DNA of 64,000 nt from Lichina pygmaea (GCA_963422465.1 OY730174.1:3002914-3066913), one strand, 5' to 3'; numbered from the stretch's first letter, positions 10,725 through 22,485 are shown. The notes: generated from the sequence alone by a model not told the origin. Made by a program: numbers and translations.

Positions 10725-12009
10725 GTCTACGGAACGTACAAGCACATAACTAACGTGAGAGAAGTACAGTACGATACGTGCTCCGTACATACGTGCATCG
10801 ACGTAACGTAGTACTCCGTAGTTCTGGATAGGTGCTTCCAGCGCTTAGTGCTGACTTCTAACTTCTCCGCGCCAACTTCTAGTGCTCCCGCTGCTCCCCG
10901 CTGCTCCTCGCGATGCCCCGCGCCGACTTCCAAATACTCCACGCCGCCTTCTAGGGCTGACTCGGTGACGTAGATGGTTTCTCTCAGCAATCCCCCCCTC
11001 CTGTCTCAGCGGTACGTTACGTAGGCCTTCTGTGTGTTCCGCGGCGCTTCAAATTCCCCCGTGTCCAGGGTCTCGGTCGGTGGCGTTCTCAACATGCTGA
11101 CAGGTGTATTGGAATTTTGCGGAGTGGTCTCCGGAGGTGCTTCCGTACTCGTACGAAGTACCGTACCGCTCAAGGTATCAGAGCTAAGGGGGCCACGGAG
11201 GGATAGCTCCAACTGTATATACGCCCACTCGTGGTGCTGCGTCTGCTCCTGTAGAGTACGTACGTACGTACTCCGTACGAGGAATTGATTAGTGCTAATT
11301 CTTGGTACGGTACACAACGTGTTGGTGGAACTCTAGTGGCAGGTTTCAAAGCTCGGCAGTGCTCGGTACAGATATGGTGACGATGCGTCCTCGGGCCTGA
11401 TGATGTCATACAGTACTACTGATGAGCTATGTAGGGTCACCGTGGCTCTAACTCTAGTTCTCTGCACATCGTGTACACTTGATCCACAAACAGGCACAAC
11501 AGAGATAGCTCGTAAAGGACTGTCCTTCAATGTGTGGGGAAAAGTTCCGACGAAGAGTGAGAGAGTCTCGACCCCAGAGCTCCAGGGTGAGTTGAGTTGT
11601 GACAGTAGCTGTATGTGTCCATCAAGATGTGTCGTGGATGGGAACCTGATGGACGGAACACATACGTAAACACGCCTGTACCGTTCTCAGGGGAAGTGGC
11701 AGGCGAAGCTTGAGGTCCATGAGATAAGCACACCTGTGGCTGTTCTGCGAAGACCGAACGAAAAAAGACGCCACATAACGCTGTTTGGCAGTCATACTGG
11801 CTTCATATATCGATACACTGAAATCCAATAATTTGGGTGATACCACCAGCTATGCAACGAGCTCAGGCAGAGAGTTGTCCAACTCCCACAGATAGGAAAG
11901 AGATGAAAGACGCCGTCTGCCATGTAGGTTTGAAATCAAAGACCGGCCAGTCGATTAGACTGAGGGCAACCCAGGATATTCGCCATAAATGTAAAAGGGA
12001 TATGCGAGC

Positions 12010-12123
12010 CTAGATTCCAAGCACAGCCGCACCGACACCTGCGCCGACGACGCCCACGAGGAACTTGGTATCGACGGCGCCGGTGGGATTAGCTCCGGAA
12101 TCTGCGCTTGACGTGGTTGTGAT

Positions 12124-12157
<34 letters not shown>

Positions 12158-12700
12158 TCGTCGTCGTCGTCGTCGTCGTCATCTGTGCGTGACGCGGTGG
12201 TCGGCGTCGTCTGGCATCTGTACGTGGAGTAGGTCGTCGTGGTAGCTGCATCGCCCGCGATCATCTTTGTGCGGGGGACAGGAGTGGAACAGAGACTTCG
12301 AGCGCCACTGCTGTCGATGTTGTTGTTGTCATCGTCGTCGTCAAAGTCGTCGATGTTGTTGTTGTCATCGTCGTCGTCAAAGTCGTCAGTGTCGAAGATT
12401 TTGCCCCCTGGACAGCACTTAGTACATAGATGCGAAGAAAGACCGCCGAGCGTGCTGCTGGCGCAATATGGACAGCTAGTCGTGCCAGGACGTAAAGGAG
12501 TGGCGAGATGCCGTGCTTGAGGGTTCCGTACCCTTCTTGCCAATCTTGCTGATGGTGCTGCCGATCTTGCTGCCGCTGCTGCTCTTACTGCTGCTCTTAC
12601 TGCTGCTACGCTTGGGATCTGGCATGGGGTCGGCCACGACGACCGCCAGCAGGCAGAAGCCCAGCGATAGCTGGAGCATGCTTGATAAGGAAACCCTCAT
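12010..12700 (-). CDS. putative secreted, acidic, Thr/Ser-rich protein with GPI-like tail
   Basis: On the minus strand an ATG at 12700 opens a clear signal peptide (MLQLSLGFCLLAVVVADPM within the first 26 residues) followed by a Ser/Lys-rich stretch (SSSKSSSKSSSGSK). A second frame downstream ends at 12010. It carries a Cys cluster (CPYCASS, CTKCCPGG), two copies of an acidic motif (DDFDDDDDNNNI), a run of about 20 Asp, and a C-terminal hydrophobic tail (KFLVGVVGAGVGAAVLGI) that suits GPI attachment. The frames differ by one, so at least one intron must join them. Donors GTAAGA or GTACGG are possible and I could not settle the junction. The function is unknown; a cell-wall or surface protein is the simplest guess. 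Confidence 0.5.
12124..12183. repeat. (GTC)n trinucleotide repeat
   Basis: About 19 GTC units with one ATC interruption, within the putative secreted protein, where the minus frame reads poly-Asp. Length change would alter the acidic run without shifting frame. Confidence 0.9.
12314..12385. repeat. two tandem copies of a 36-bp unit
   Basis: Bases 12314-12349 and 12350-12385 are identical 36-base units, encoding the doubled DDFDDDDDNNNI motif on the minus strand. The multiple-of-three length keeps the frame. Confidence 0.85.
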
Positions 12701-15700
12701 ATCTGTGGATTTTCAGCTGGCCGGGGAGAGATGTGGATATGAGGGTGCTCTTTCGAGGAAGACCTGGAGATGTGAAGTTCCATGATCGTGGGTCGGCTGC
12801 AAGACTTTTATGTAGCTCTACACTGACAACAAAGTGTCGGCGCACGGATCAGCCTGGGCGCAGCCAACAAGAAAACATCGGATGCGCCGCTAGATGACTT
12901 GCTTTTTGATCAGTTCCGTGTCCAGCTGAAGACGACAGGGTGGTACGTAACATAGGTGGCTGGCCCTAGTTTGGAGATGACAATTCCTAGTCTTGTCATC
13001 TGTCGCAGCAAGACAAGTATGCTCATCCACGCGGAACTCGAACAAGGCTCTCGTGGCGGTATCCATCTTTGGCTGCGCTCTAGCACTCGTGCCGCTGTAC
13101 ATATGTAGATCGTGATGTCAACAGCGTGATCGAAGGTATGCGACAAAATGTGAACTCGTACAATCCCTCTATCGTGGACTTGTCAGCAACAATAGGTCTG
13201 TCGAAAAGAACCACGCCTCTGACACTCACAAGGCTGATCATCTAATACGAGGTTGCGGAAAGTATGTCAACTTAGTGGAGAGCAAAACCAAGAAACAGCC
13301 CAAAATGACGTACGTATTCATGTGCCAGGTAGGTTTGATTCAGTTGAGACAACCGCGAAACAAGAGTCGGAGGAAAAGCAGCTATTTCACACGCACCGCA
13401 ACATCTGAGGGACTATCCATCCTATCAGAATCATTCCAATCGTTAGGTAGTGAATTGACTTATGAGGTACAGTAGGTGTGATTCCTCCCATTTAGGCGCG
13501 TCAGCATCGGACCAACTCCAGTCGGTAACCCAAAGACCTCCAGTCAGCGTGTCTGGCGACGCAGCACATCACAGATCCAAGGTCAACGTGCAAAGGGCCA
13601 GGGGTTTAATAGGTAGTTTCTACCAAGATTTTGCCAGAAATTACCTGGCTAACAAGGGTAGGAGCTACTATCACCAATCTCTTCCTTCGGCGCACTGACC
13701 TCGAACAGAAAAAGCGAAATCCCACCAAACCGCCAGGGCCAGCGTCACGTCGAGTTGAACCACTCATTCAGGGTACATCTCCGCCCCAGCTTGGCAGAAA
13801 TAACAGACTCGCTGGGAACTAGTCTTGCGGCCGTAGGCCCGGCGAGGGCCAGGCCATGTCTAGTCAGTTGAGCTAGTCAGCTACATGGCCGGGCCATGTC
13901 TCGAGCCCTCAGGGAAGCAGCTTGCGCCCCCTCGATGTTCAGGTTGTCGCCTCGTCGCTGTGCCACCTAGCAAGGAGATGGCAAGATCCTTTCGACAGAC
14001 CCTTTGGACGTATCGTATCGCATTGTGTTTCTACATCATCGTAGAGCTAGCTGCGCTAGATTATGTTTGGGAGACTGTAAACCGGTAGGGAAACCTCGAA
14101 GTCAAGTGACCTGCACCTGACCTAGGACAAACAGCCCGCCTACGGCCCCTGCGCAGGCGCCGTCATGCCGAGAACCAGCGGATAAGAAAGGTGGCTGCTT
14201 AGCAGTCAACCCAGAGCGGAGGTAGGGGTGGGGATGGGGCCCACGAGAGATGGAGTGGGATAGATAACTGCAGGAACCATGCTGTATCCTTTTGACGTGG
14301 TGGGAAGTGGAGCTTGTATTGTTCGACTGAGGACTCCACGGCGGGCGGCGGGACTAGATGGTAGAGACGACTGGTTCATTCAGGACAGCTAAGCTAGTCG
14401 ACTGTCTATGTTGTCAGGGGGTCGATGACTAAACAGCCCTCTGAGCGGAAAAACCTTGTTCCGTAGGCGCACAAAACCGATTTCGCTTCCTAGCTAGAAA
14501 GATCGCGGGATTCATCTCTGAGATGGAGACGTACTAGGGAGCAATTGATTGTCTTGCTGCCCTAGGAAGTTGTCCATGCTCTGTAGGGGTGCCCCCTCAC
14601 AGTTGAGTGTAGCCGTATTGTAGTCGGCTTGTCGTGTGTGGATTTTTCTGGCCGTTGTGCTGAGCGTCTTCCTTTCTTACTCCCAGAACCCTCAGCCCTA
14701 CGGTATTGCTAGGGCCAGCCCCAGGCGGCTCCGCCGGATCATCCTTCACCACATCATCCTTCAACAAACATACATTACGCGCAAATGACGGAATATCTAC
14801 TGGCAGCTTCTACGTTCGACTCATGACGCAGGGACAGAAAATCAGTGGACGGTCGGTGAGAAGCCAGCGATACGTAGCTGAGACCCCATTGAGACTTATC
14901 TTTACCGGTACCCCCTCGCTCATCGCTGATACGTATTTGTGCCGTACCGGTACTACGTACCTTTGTACGGTTATACCGTATGAGTACTCGTACCGTACGT
15001 ACGGAGTACTCAATCCGCAGTTCTTCTCCGTTACATGCCCACCATACGATTTTGAGCTGATTATGCAAACAGTACTTCCGTACAAAGGAGTTCCAACATA
15101 CATAACTTCTGTCGGTAAGCTCGTACAGAATCACGGTACCTTCCCGTTATCAAACATGACAACGATGACATTGGCAATCGGAGCGCGAATCTCACTACAC
15201 GAAGCACGGGATCAATCCCTCGACAACAATTTGTTACTGGCTAGGGCTGTCCGACCTTTGGTGAAGCACAGCTGAGAAACAAGATTACGATTACGTTATC
15301 TTATCGGGACGGGCACGTGGTACGAAGTACTGGACGACGTCCGGCTTTACGCTTCACAACGACAATGGCCTATCTCGTGGATACGAAGCCCAGACCCGTG
15401 AATCTCAGGTCGAGGGAGCAATGGAGCACACAGCTTTGTCTGGACCTCATTTCGGAAGACACGACATAGCTTGGCATGCCAGCCAAAACCATGACGCTCG
15501 GAGCGGAGCAGCATTGGCACCCTAAACGAGTCGCCGGCATCATCAAGGTTTATAACGCGAGGGAATCTCTCTGGCCACTTGTGTCTGGCTATTGATAAAA
15601 TGGCGCGCAGCGCTGCTCCAGAATTGCGCCTGCCTTAATCTCACGTTGATGATGGTGGGACTTGGACCTGCACGCAAGTGAGGGCAGATCAGAAGAGGCT

Positions 15701-15732
15701 TGCTTTGGCGACGTCGTGCGGAAGCGATCGCA
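12701..15732. other. gene-poor region
   Basis: Three kilobases with no supported gene. A GGCC(A/G)GGCCATGTCT word occurs twice near 13845-13910. A stretch near 14940-15010 is rich in GTACGG words. An open frame at 14706-15275 begins with TTG rather than ATG and has no recognisable domain. Confidence 0.45.
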
Positions 15733-16580
15733 ATGCTGCAAATGCGGAACTTCTCAGCGGCCTTGCTGTGCTGTCTGAGCATTATCATATCCCTGTGTGT
15801 CTCTGCACCTATCGATCGAAGGGCTATTGAGCGGAACCCACCGGGACAGCTGCCGCCGCAAGGTTCCCCATGGGGACGAGATGATGTGAAGAAGCTGAAC
15901 AGGGACCTGCAGTCAAAGGTCAATGCGCAATGGGAACAATGTATGAATGAATGGGTGAGTTTATTGAGTATCCTGTTGAGAGCAAGCAAGTCATTCGAAA
16001 GCCGCACAGTACGAGCACTTCTACATGGATCTTCATTCACTCGGTCTGCCTGTTGCAAGTGGCCCATGTCCCCCTCCACATGAAGACATCGTCCACCGCA
16101 AAGCCATCTACTATGCATGATGCAGTTTACTTCCCGTCCAGAGGAGACAAGGGCATTGGCTAATGAGACTGGGCCAAGAAACTACGCATCGACGAAAACA
16201 ACGACTTGGGCTGGAATCCTAGCGTGAATGAACTCAAAGCGTGGTGCGCACGAGAAGTGTATCTGATCCACGAGAAAGACCCGGAGTATGTGTGGACTAG
16301 GGACTGGGAAAAGCGTTGGAAAGGAACAGCGCAGCCTCAAGCTGGCCAAGGTGATGCTGGTTCCGGCGATGTGCAAGGGAGCGGTGGCGGTCAGTCGAGA
16401 AACAACGTTGACCTAGGCCGGTTCTTCAGCCAAAAGATGATGCCATACATACGAGGGGCACAGAACCACTTCGGCGTCAGCAGGCAACGTGAGACCGAGA
16501 ACAATCTGGGAGGAGCCCCGGGATTCGTACCAAAGGGTGCAGGAGCGCCGGCAGGGCTGATGTTTATGGGACCCAGATGA
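15733..16580 (+). CDS. putative small secreted protein, multi-exon
   Basis: Exon 1 (ATG at 15733 or 15742, to 15954) encodes a strong signal peptide (RNFSAALLCCLSIIISLCVS), then PIDRRAIERNPPGQ and a charged helix ending NAQWEQCMNEW, with a textbook GTGAGT donor. A likely second exon starts at 16010 in the same phase (YEHFYMDLHSLGLPVASGPC). The last exon, ending at 16580, reads GWNPSVNELKAWCAREVYLI and later YVWTRDWEKRWKG, with a Gly-rich C-terminus. The join between the middle and last exons is unresolved; AAG at 16178 is a possible acceptor. I recognise no family. It resembles lineage-specific secreted proteins of plant- or insect-associated fungi only in general features. Confidence 0.5.
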
Positions 16581-17314
16581 CGCGCCAAGACGACTCCTCT
16601 GCAGACTGTTTTCCCCCTTCCAAGTTGCACAAGGAGCGATGCAAGGAGTGGATATCCGACCAAACCAATACTCCCCTTACCACACGTAAACCACAAACGA
16701 TCGAGAGAGAATTTCGGTCGAGCGAGTAGCTTCGTTCCTGTCGACGTCGATCATCTACTTCTCATGTTCACAGCAGCTTCACAAAACCTTGTACACGCAA
16801 TAAGACGATAGAAGCTATCTCCTCAAGAGAGTGAAGGTTGTAGACAAGTTGGTATAGCTTTTGTCAAGAAGGCGATTCGATCCCAGGTAGTCTTGCAGCT
16901 TGAGCTACTGTGCTCGAGATGAAGTGTATGAGTCCCTGGTGTATATGCTCCACTTGCTCGTGGAGCTGCATGCTGACCCCTGAAACATGGCGTTGACTCG
17001 GTGATGTAGAAGCTCGCCTCAGCTCCCGGAGCTTTCTCGGCGATGTCCTCAGATCTCTGTGTTTCGGCGGTCCCCCCCACCACCAAAGCGCCACTAGGAC
17101 GTTGTCTGTTGCAACATCAGCAGCTTCTCCGTCTCTCTCGTGCGACTTGCCCTCGAGCATCGACCTGAGGCGAACCTCGTACGGTATGATACCGTAGGTA
17201 CATATTAAGGATTAATCAAATATAAGTGAATGAGTAAGTGATTGATTGGTTGAGTGAGTGAGTGAGTGAGTGTGTACTAGAACTCCAAAAAAAATTTAAA
17301 AAATTTTTACTGTA
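16581..17314. other. intergenic, no gene recognised
   Basis: No supported gene. A (GAGT)n microsatellite lies at about 17250-17273. T-runs of the minus strand just below 17311 form the Pol III terminator of the adjacent tRNA-like gene. Confidence 0.5.
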
Positions 17315-17456
17315 TGAACGATGTGGGAATCGAACCCACGCCCCTCATCTGTCAGTGAGCGGATCAACCGCCCAGCTGGGCAGACTCTGTGTCCACGGAT
17401 CAACCGTCTGACACAATGCCCACCGACAAGTGCTCTTTCCACTAAGCTAATCGTTC
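17315..17456 (-). tRNA. tRNA-like Pol III gene with structured insert, copy 1
   Basis: Read on the minus strand, a perfect 7-bp acceptor stem (GAACGAT/ATCGTTC), discriminator A, a D-arm (GCTT/GAGC) with a consensus A box (TTAGCTTAGTGG), and a T-arm GTGGG TTCGATT CCCAC with a perfect B box surround an anticodon stem CTTGT/ATGAG. The anticodon loop holds about 72-76 extra bases with their own hairpins: TGGGCA/TGCCCA, TGTGTC/GACACA, and two TTGAT loops closed by CGG/CCG. Removing the insert directly after C32 would leave the loop CTGACAG (anticodon GAC). The usual intron site after base 37 would leave a loop without U33. Downstream is a T-run, and a TATATATA element lies about 25-35 bases upstream. 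The identity is therefore unsure, and a tRNA-derived non-coding RNA is possible. Confidence 0.65.
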
Positions 17457-17563
17457 AGAAATAGGGGCACAAAGAGAAGTATATATAGCAAACTAGCAAG
17501 GGATAGCTAATGGTCACATGATCAGAGTACCAAACAAAAAATTAAAAAAAAAAATCTAATGTA

Positions 17564-17705
17564 TGAACAATGTGGGAATCGAACCCACGCCCCTCATCTG
17601 TCAGTGAGCGGATCAACCGCCCAGCTGGGCAGACTCTGTGCCCACGGATCAACCGTCTGACACAGTGCCCACCGACGAGTGCTCTTTCCACTAAGCTAAT
17701 CGTTC
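17564..17705 (-). tRNA. tRNA-like Pol III gene with structured insert, copy 2
   Basis: A second 142-base copy in the same orientation, 108 bases away from copy 1. I count only about four or five differences, all transitions, and most keep pairing (the acceptor G-C becomes G-U, and the anticodon stem becomes CTCGT/ATGAG). A T-run terminator follows and a TATATATA element precedes it. The flanks are also partly similar, so the unit may have been tandemly duplicated with its promoter. Confidence 0.65.
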
Positions 17706-18865
17706 GAAAGTGAAAAGAGGAATAGAGATATATATACCAAACATCAAGGGGTCTGAGCATAGAAGGATGACATAAGCAGACATCTGCAGTAGAACTACCT
17801 CCGTATAGAGGGAATGTCTCGGAAGTTCTTCCTGCGGGTCTAATTATACATTACGGAGGTACGGAGTACATCTGATAGCAGATACGTCAAGCGCACGAAC
17901 CCTCGCCGAGATGTGTAGACCACCACCACCATCGTATGTCCAGAAATACAGTTTCTCTTCGCTGTGCAGGATGTGAGGGTACCATGAGCCTGCTGTATAA
18001 TGTTAGCTCTGACTTCAAACCTCCTTACATGCAGTACGTGCATGGGTACAGCACGATCGGCTCCACAATAGTGTCACACCAGCTCAGATGCGCTTTACGG
18101 TCCCACACCACACAAGATCGTATCAAAAAAAACTTGCAGTTCCATGCAGCTGCTTGTTTCATCAGCCGCTGAACACTGTTTCGTGTCTGGACTGTTTTGT
18201 GTGGTGGGCGTTGCGCCATCACACCATCTCCAGCAAACCCGCTCTAATTGTACTTCCGCACTCCGTACGGGGGTACGATAGAGCTACATTGACATGTCAA
18301 CAGCTTATGCTAGGACCATCTCCGTGCCTATAGTGTACGATACCAGAGCTGTAGACCTGGCACCCACCCAACCGCGAAACTGGTTTCAATTGACAGTAGT
18401 AGGTAGCACAGCGTTAACGAGCCGACCGTGGCCCTCTTGTGAAGGAGGGATCTTCTACAAGGGACATTTCATGAGACGGATGACTAGCTCAGAAAAGTCC
18501 AACTCAGGAGGCGTTTCTACACAGTTGCGTCAGCTTTGTCGATCGATGCTGCATTCGCACCGTCGCATCCCGCAGGATCCGGTATGATCTTGCCGGCAGC
18601 GTGATGCGCCGACTCTTCGCAGCCGACAAGCACAACCTCGGCATCTTCGCTGGAGTTACCCGGCCGGGTGAAGCTCTCACCAGGCTGGCTGGCTGGTTTG
18701 CGTCTCTCTCTCTTTTTTTTTTTTTTTTTTTACTGTGGCAGGTCTGCTGATGCTTTTACTCCGAAAGAGTGGAGGTATTCGAGAGATGAGACAGAAGAAA
18801 TGGACAGAGTGATGGAGAGACAAGGGAATGGTGACAATGACAGATCAAGTTATCTTTGTCTCCAT
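17706..18865. other. intergenic, no gene recognised
   Basis: No supported gene. It includes ACTCCGTACGGGGGTACG near 18258 and a poly-T run (18713-18731) just before the LINE fragment. Confidence 0.45.
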
Positions 18866-19085
18866 TTTATTCTTACTCTGATTGGGCCGGTAAGTCATGC
18901 AGGACTTTTAGACACATGCTTGTTTTCCCAAACAACCTTTATAGGAATAAAAACTGGCACTTGAGCAAGACTAGGGAAAGATCTTGAGGACGATGCAGTG
19001 TCTGTAGGAGATAGAAATCACAAAGATGTAGCGTTTGCTGGGAGAAGTTTAGTGTGCCAAGTTGAACTGGACAGATCGAGTAAAC
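18866..19085 (-). mobile_element. 5'-truncated LINE 3' end
   Basis: About 220 bases match the 3' untranslated end of the three longer LINEs at 41136, 54865 and 61059. Shared words include TTTTATTCTTACTCTGATT at the tail, a GGAATAAAAACTGG block, and GTTGAACTGG at the other side. The tail has AATAAAAT-type words on the minus strand. Extreme 5' truncation is typical of target-primed reverse transcription. Confidence 0.8.
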
Positions 19086-19118
19086 ATTTGATGGAGATAC
19101 ACTCATGGAGGGAAAAGA

Positions 19119-22100
19119 CTAGATCAAACGCTTCTCCTCTACTTTGCCTGTGCCCTTTGGTACCTTTTTGTCCACGCCGAGCTTGTCCAAATCTCCCCTT
19201 TTGTGATAATGAGGAGCAGCTTCGACAAGCCACTCCGGCTGGATCGGCATATTGCTCCTCATGTACTCCTTGCTGGTGAGGACCAGCTCGTAGTAGATCA
19301 CCCATTTGGGGTTGACTTCCATCAGGGTCGAGCTGGGGTGGATGTACACCGTCATTCCGTTCTTGACAGTACGGTACGAATCGCCACCTCGCTGCAAGCG
19401 CGCCGCATTGGGGAAAAATCCCGCCGTCACGGCTTTTTGGATCGGGACGAGGTTGGATGCACCCACGGACGCGACGGTCACCTCGACTCGATCGCAGAGT
19501 TTCGCAAGCTGATCTCGTACGTCTCGCGCTCTGCTCAACGACCGTTGTTGCAGGAAGTTCTCCCGCGCCCAGACGTAAGAGAAGTCGGAATCTACCCATT
19601 GGTTCCAGATGTTCAACAGCGTAAAATGATCGCCTCCTTCCTTGACCGTGAATCGTGCACGAGCCGAGTCCGCGTGAATTTTCTTGTCCTTTGGACGGTA
19701 GAAGAGCGCCGAGGCCTCACCTAGCATGGCGATGATCGAGAGCACCTCCTCGACGCAGCCCTGCTTGTCGGCCGCGAGCACGGACTTGGCCAGCATGGGA
19801 TCCGTCGGGAACTCGGCCATCTGTCGGCCGGTCTTGGTCAACTCGCCCCGGTCGTTGAGAGCTCCGAGTGCGTAGAGTTGCTCCAGGGCACGGATGAGGG
19901 TCTCTGCGGGGGGAGGATCCATAAAGTCAAACTCGATCAGGTCGTTGATGCCTGAACTCTTCAGCAGCAGCACGACACTATTGAGGTTGGTCCGCTGGAT
20001 CTCGGGGGTCGTATTTTCCTCCAGCTCGTTGTAAAAGGCCCATTTCGTGTAGAGGCGGAAACACTTTCCCGGCCCCACTCGTCCAGCGCGTCCGCTTCGC
20101 TGGTTTGCCGAGGCGCGAGAGCAGGGCGTCACCACGAGGCTTTCCATTCCGGTGCGTGGGTTGTAGACGTTCTCTTTCACGAAGCCTGGATCGATCACGT
20201 AGACGATGCCGTCGATGGTAAGACTAGTCTCGGCGATGTTGGTGGCCAGCACGACCTTCCTCGCGTTTGGTGGGGTGGGCTCGAAGATCTTGCTCTGCAG
20301 CTCGGAGGGGAGATTGGCATAGATGGGACAGACGACCATCTCGGGGATCTTGCCGCCGAGCTTGCGAGCGGTCTCCTGAAGATTCTGCTCGGCCGCCTCG
20401 ATCTCCTCTTGGCCGGTGAGGAAGACTAGAATGTCGCCCTTGCCTTGGGTGATGTGTATCTGGAAGATGGTCGTCACGGCTGCGGCGAGGTAGTTCGCTT
20501 CGGGTTGAGGAGTATAATGGATGTCGACAGGGTATCGCCTGCCCGGTATATTGAAGATCGGGGCATCGTCGAAATACTTTGCAAACTTCTGGGCATCCAT
20601 GGTCGCGGAGGAGATGAGGAGCTTGAGCTCGGGTCGGAACCGAGCAATGTCTTTGACCAGCCCGAACAATATGTCGGTATGCAGCGTCCTCTCGTGAGCT
20701 TCGTCGATCATGAGCGCCGAGTAACCGCCAAGGTCAGGCTCGGTGAGGAACTCCCGCAGGAGCATGCCGTCCGTCATGTACTTCAGGATGGTCTTGTCGC
20801 TGGTGGCATCCTCGAAGCGAATGGCGTACCCCACTTCGTTTCCCACCTTCACGCCCATCTCCTCCGCCACGCGGGCCGCCACGCTCATGGCAGCCACCCT
20901 CCGCGGCTGGGTGCACCCAATCTTCTGCCCTTCTTTCGTGTAGCCTGCCTCATGCAGGTACTGGGGGATCTGCGTTGTCTTGCCGCTTCCGGTCTCACCT
21001 ACGATAATCAGGACCTGGTATTCGGCCACAGCCGCGAGCAGGCCATCACGGTAAGCATATATCGGTAGGCTTTTCCTGGTGTCCTCTATGGAAGCAGCCC
21101 TCAGCTCTGCCGCCTTGAGCTGTTCCTGCAGAAAACGCTGTTCTTTGTTCAACTGCTTGCCTTCGCCCTGCAAGGTGGAGTCCAGAATGAAGTTGATCTT
21201 CTGCGCATCGTCGAATACGTATTCGTAATCGCCTTCATCGACGCGTTCCTGGTTTGAGATTTGCGCCTTGGCCTTTGCCGTCTGCTCTCGCTCCCATTCC
21301 TCATGCTCCGTAACGAAGCGTTCCTGGCCGTGTTCATCCCTATCGACGTAGCGCTTGTACAGAGCTTCCTCCTTGCGTCTCTTGTCTATCTTGCCTTTCT
21401 CGGTGATGTAGTCCTCCGGAAGCATGTAACCGTCTCGATGGTCATCGATCCGCAGCCGTTCCTCTGCGAGCCGTAAAACCTCCCGATTCTTTGCGAATTC
21501 CTCCTTCTCTCTCCGGTTCAGACTTTCAGGGTTCGACCGCAGCTCTTCAGTCTCCTCTGTCACTTGCTTTCGCAGGAGCGCCAGCTTCATCTCCTCCCGT
21601 TTCTTAAGGTACTCCTGCCGTGAGCGCAGGCGTAGATCTGGCATGGCGTCGGCACGGCGTTCGGCGTCCTCGGCGAGTAGGCGTCTTTGCGCAAGATCCT
21701 TTCCTTCCTTTGTAGAAGACCTATCCTCGACGATCTTTTTGCTCCTCTCGTCGTCTTTCTGCCTCAGTCGCTTTGAAAACTCGTCCCGTTCCCGGAGATC
21801 TCGTTCTCGTTCCCTTTCGGCCTTTTGCTCCTCGTCCAATTCCTCTTCTTCTGGCTCCGACTCCCCGCTCAACCGAACGCGCTTCGAAGGTGACTCGTGG
21901 AACTCAGCATCTCCATCCACTCCTTCCTCATCACCCCAGCGGTCCGAAAATTCTCCGTCTTCACGACGCCGTATCTTTCTCTGTCGCCGAGGAGACCTTT
22001 CCCGCTTTCTTGTCTCCTCACGATCTGGGCTCCCTTTTCGCTTTCGGTCGCCGCTTCGTCTCTCCTTGTCATGGCGTCTAGCGTTAATCTCTCTCTTCCC

Positions 22101-22485
22101 TTCTTTTGACGCTAGAACTTTGGCCGGGCCTTGGCTTAGGGTGTCGTCTTCCATATCCACGAGGGCATACTTCTTACGCGCCTGCTTCGCTGGCCCTTGG
22201 TCTTCCCTCTGTCGCCCTTGACCATGGCCATTCTGGCTGGATATTCGACCGTACAGATCATCACTGAAGGTCTGAAGGTCTGCTCTGCTACCATCGAGGA
22301 ACCCTGAGAGCTCATCGTATAACCTGTTGGGATATTTCGAGCTCTGAGCCGTAGCAAGCACGAAATCGACCACTGTTGGGTCGGACGCACCGGAGAGCTG
22401 GCTCCCAGTCAGTGGAACTCAAGATGCTCTAGAATCAGGCACAGACCTTTATGAGACTATCAGAGACCCAAAGTCGGAGGTCCAT
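19119..22485 (-). CDS. PRP2: spliceosomal DEAH-box RNA helicase, Prp2/Cdc28 family
   Basis: Exon 1 (22485..22447, 13 codons, [13 protein letters not shown]) and exon 2 (22397..19119) give about 1105 residues. The 49-base intron has CACTGAC and CCAG. The family N-terminus ([13 protein letters not shown]) is intact only with this start; the GTG at 22373 lies inside it. The first 400 residues are an Arg/Glu/Asp-rich low-complexity region. Helicase motifs then appear: [10 protein letters not shown] (about 479), Ia [16 protein letters not shown] (about 578), [20 protein letters not shown] (about 778), followed by HA2 and OB-fold regions. Yeast Prp2 uses ATP to remodel the B-act spliceosome before the first transesterification. 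The length is close to S. pombe Cdc28 and the human orthologue DHX16. It is divergent from the TFIIIC gene. Confidence 0.95.

Larger units (their letters stand above)
9242..12009. other. gene-poor region with simple repeats
   Basis: No gene is supported over 2.8 kb. It holds a poly-G tract (9961-9978), a 12-bp minisatellite (about 10085-10160), an 8-bp array (CATCCGCT, 10314-10346), a (TACG)n run (10489-10521), a 181-bp inverted-repeat element (10544-10724), and degenerate repeats around a GAAGTTGGCGCGGAG-like unit read on the minus strand (about 10830-10965). GTAC/TACG words are frequent near 11140-11290. Confidence 0.55.

Noticed and set aside
14706-15275. 189-codon plus-strand frame
   Set aside because: It begins with TTG rather than ATG, has no signal, domain or intron evidence, and crosses a stretch of GTACGG words.
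16823-17160. Minus-strand frames of about 90 codons
   Set aside because: No ATG context, domain or splice evidence; likely chance in a gene-poor spacer.
17315-17456. Reading the anticodon as GTG (His)
   Set aside because: That would put G at position 33, and there is no C73 discriminator or G-1 partner expected of tRNA-His. I left the isotype open.
19203-22221. Several plus-strand frames of 100-207 codons
   Set aside because: All are antisense to the Prp2-like helicase and carry no motif.
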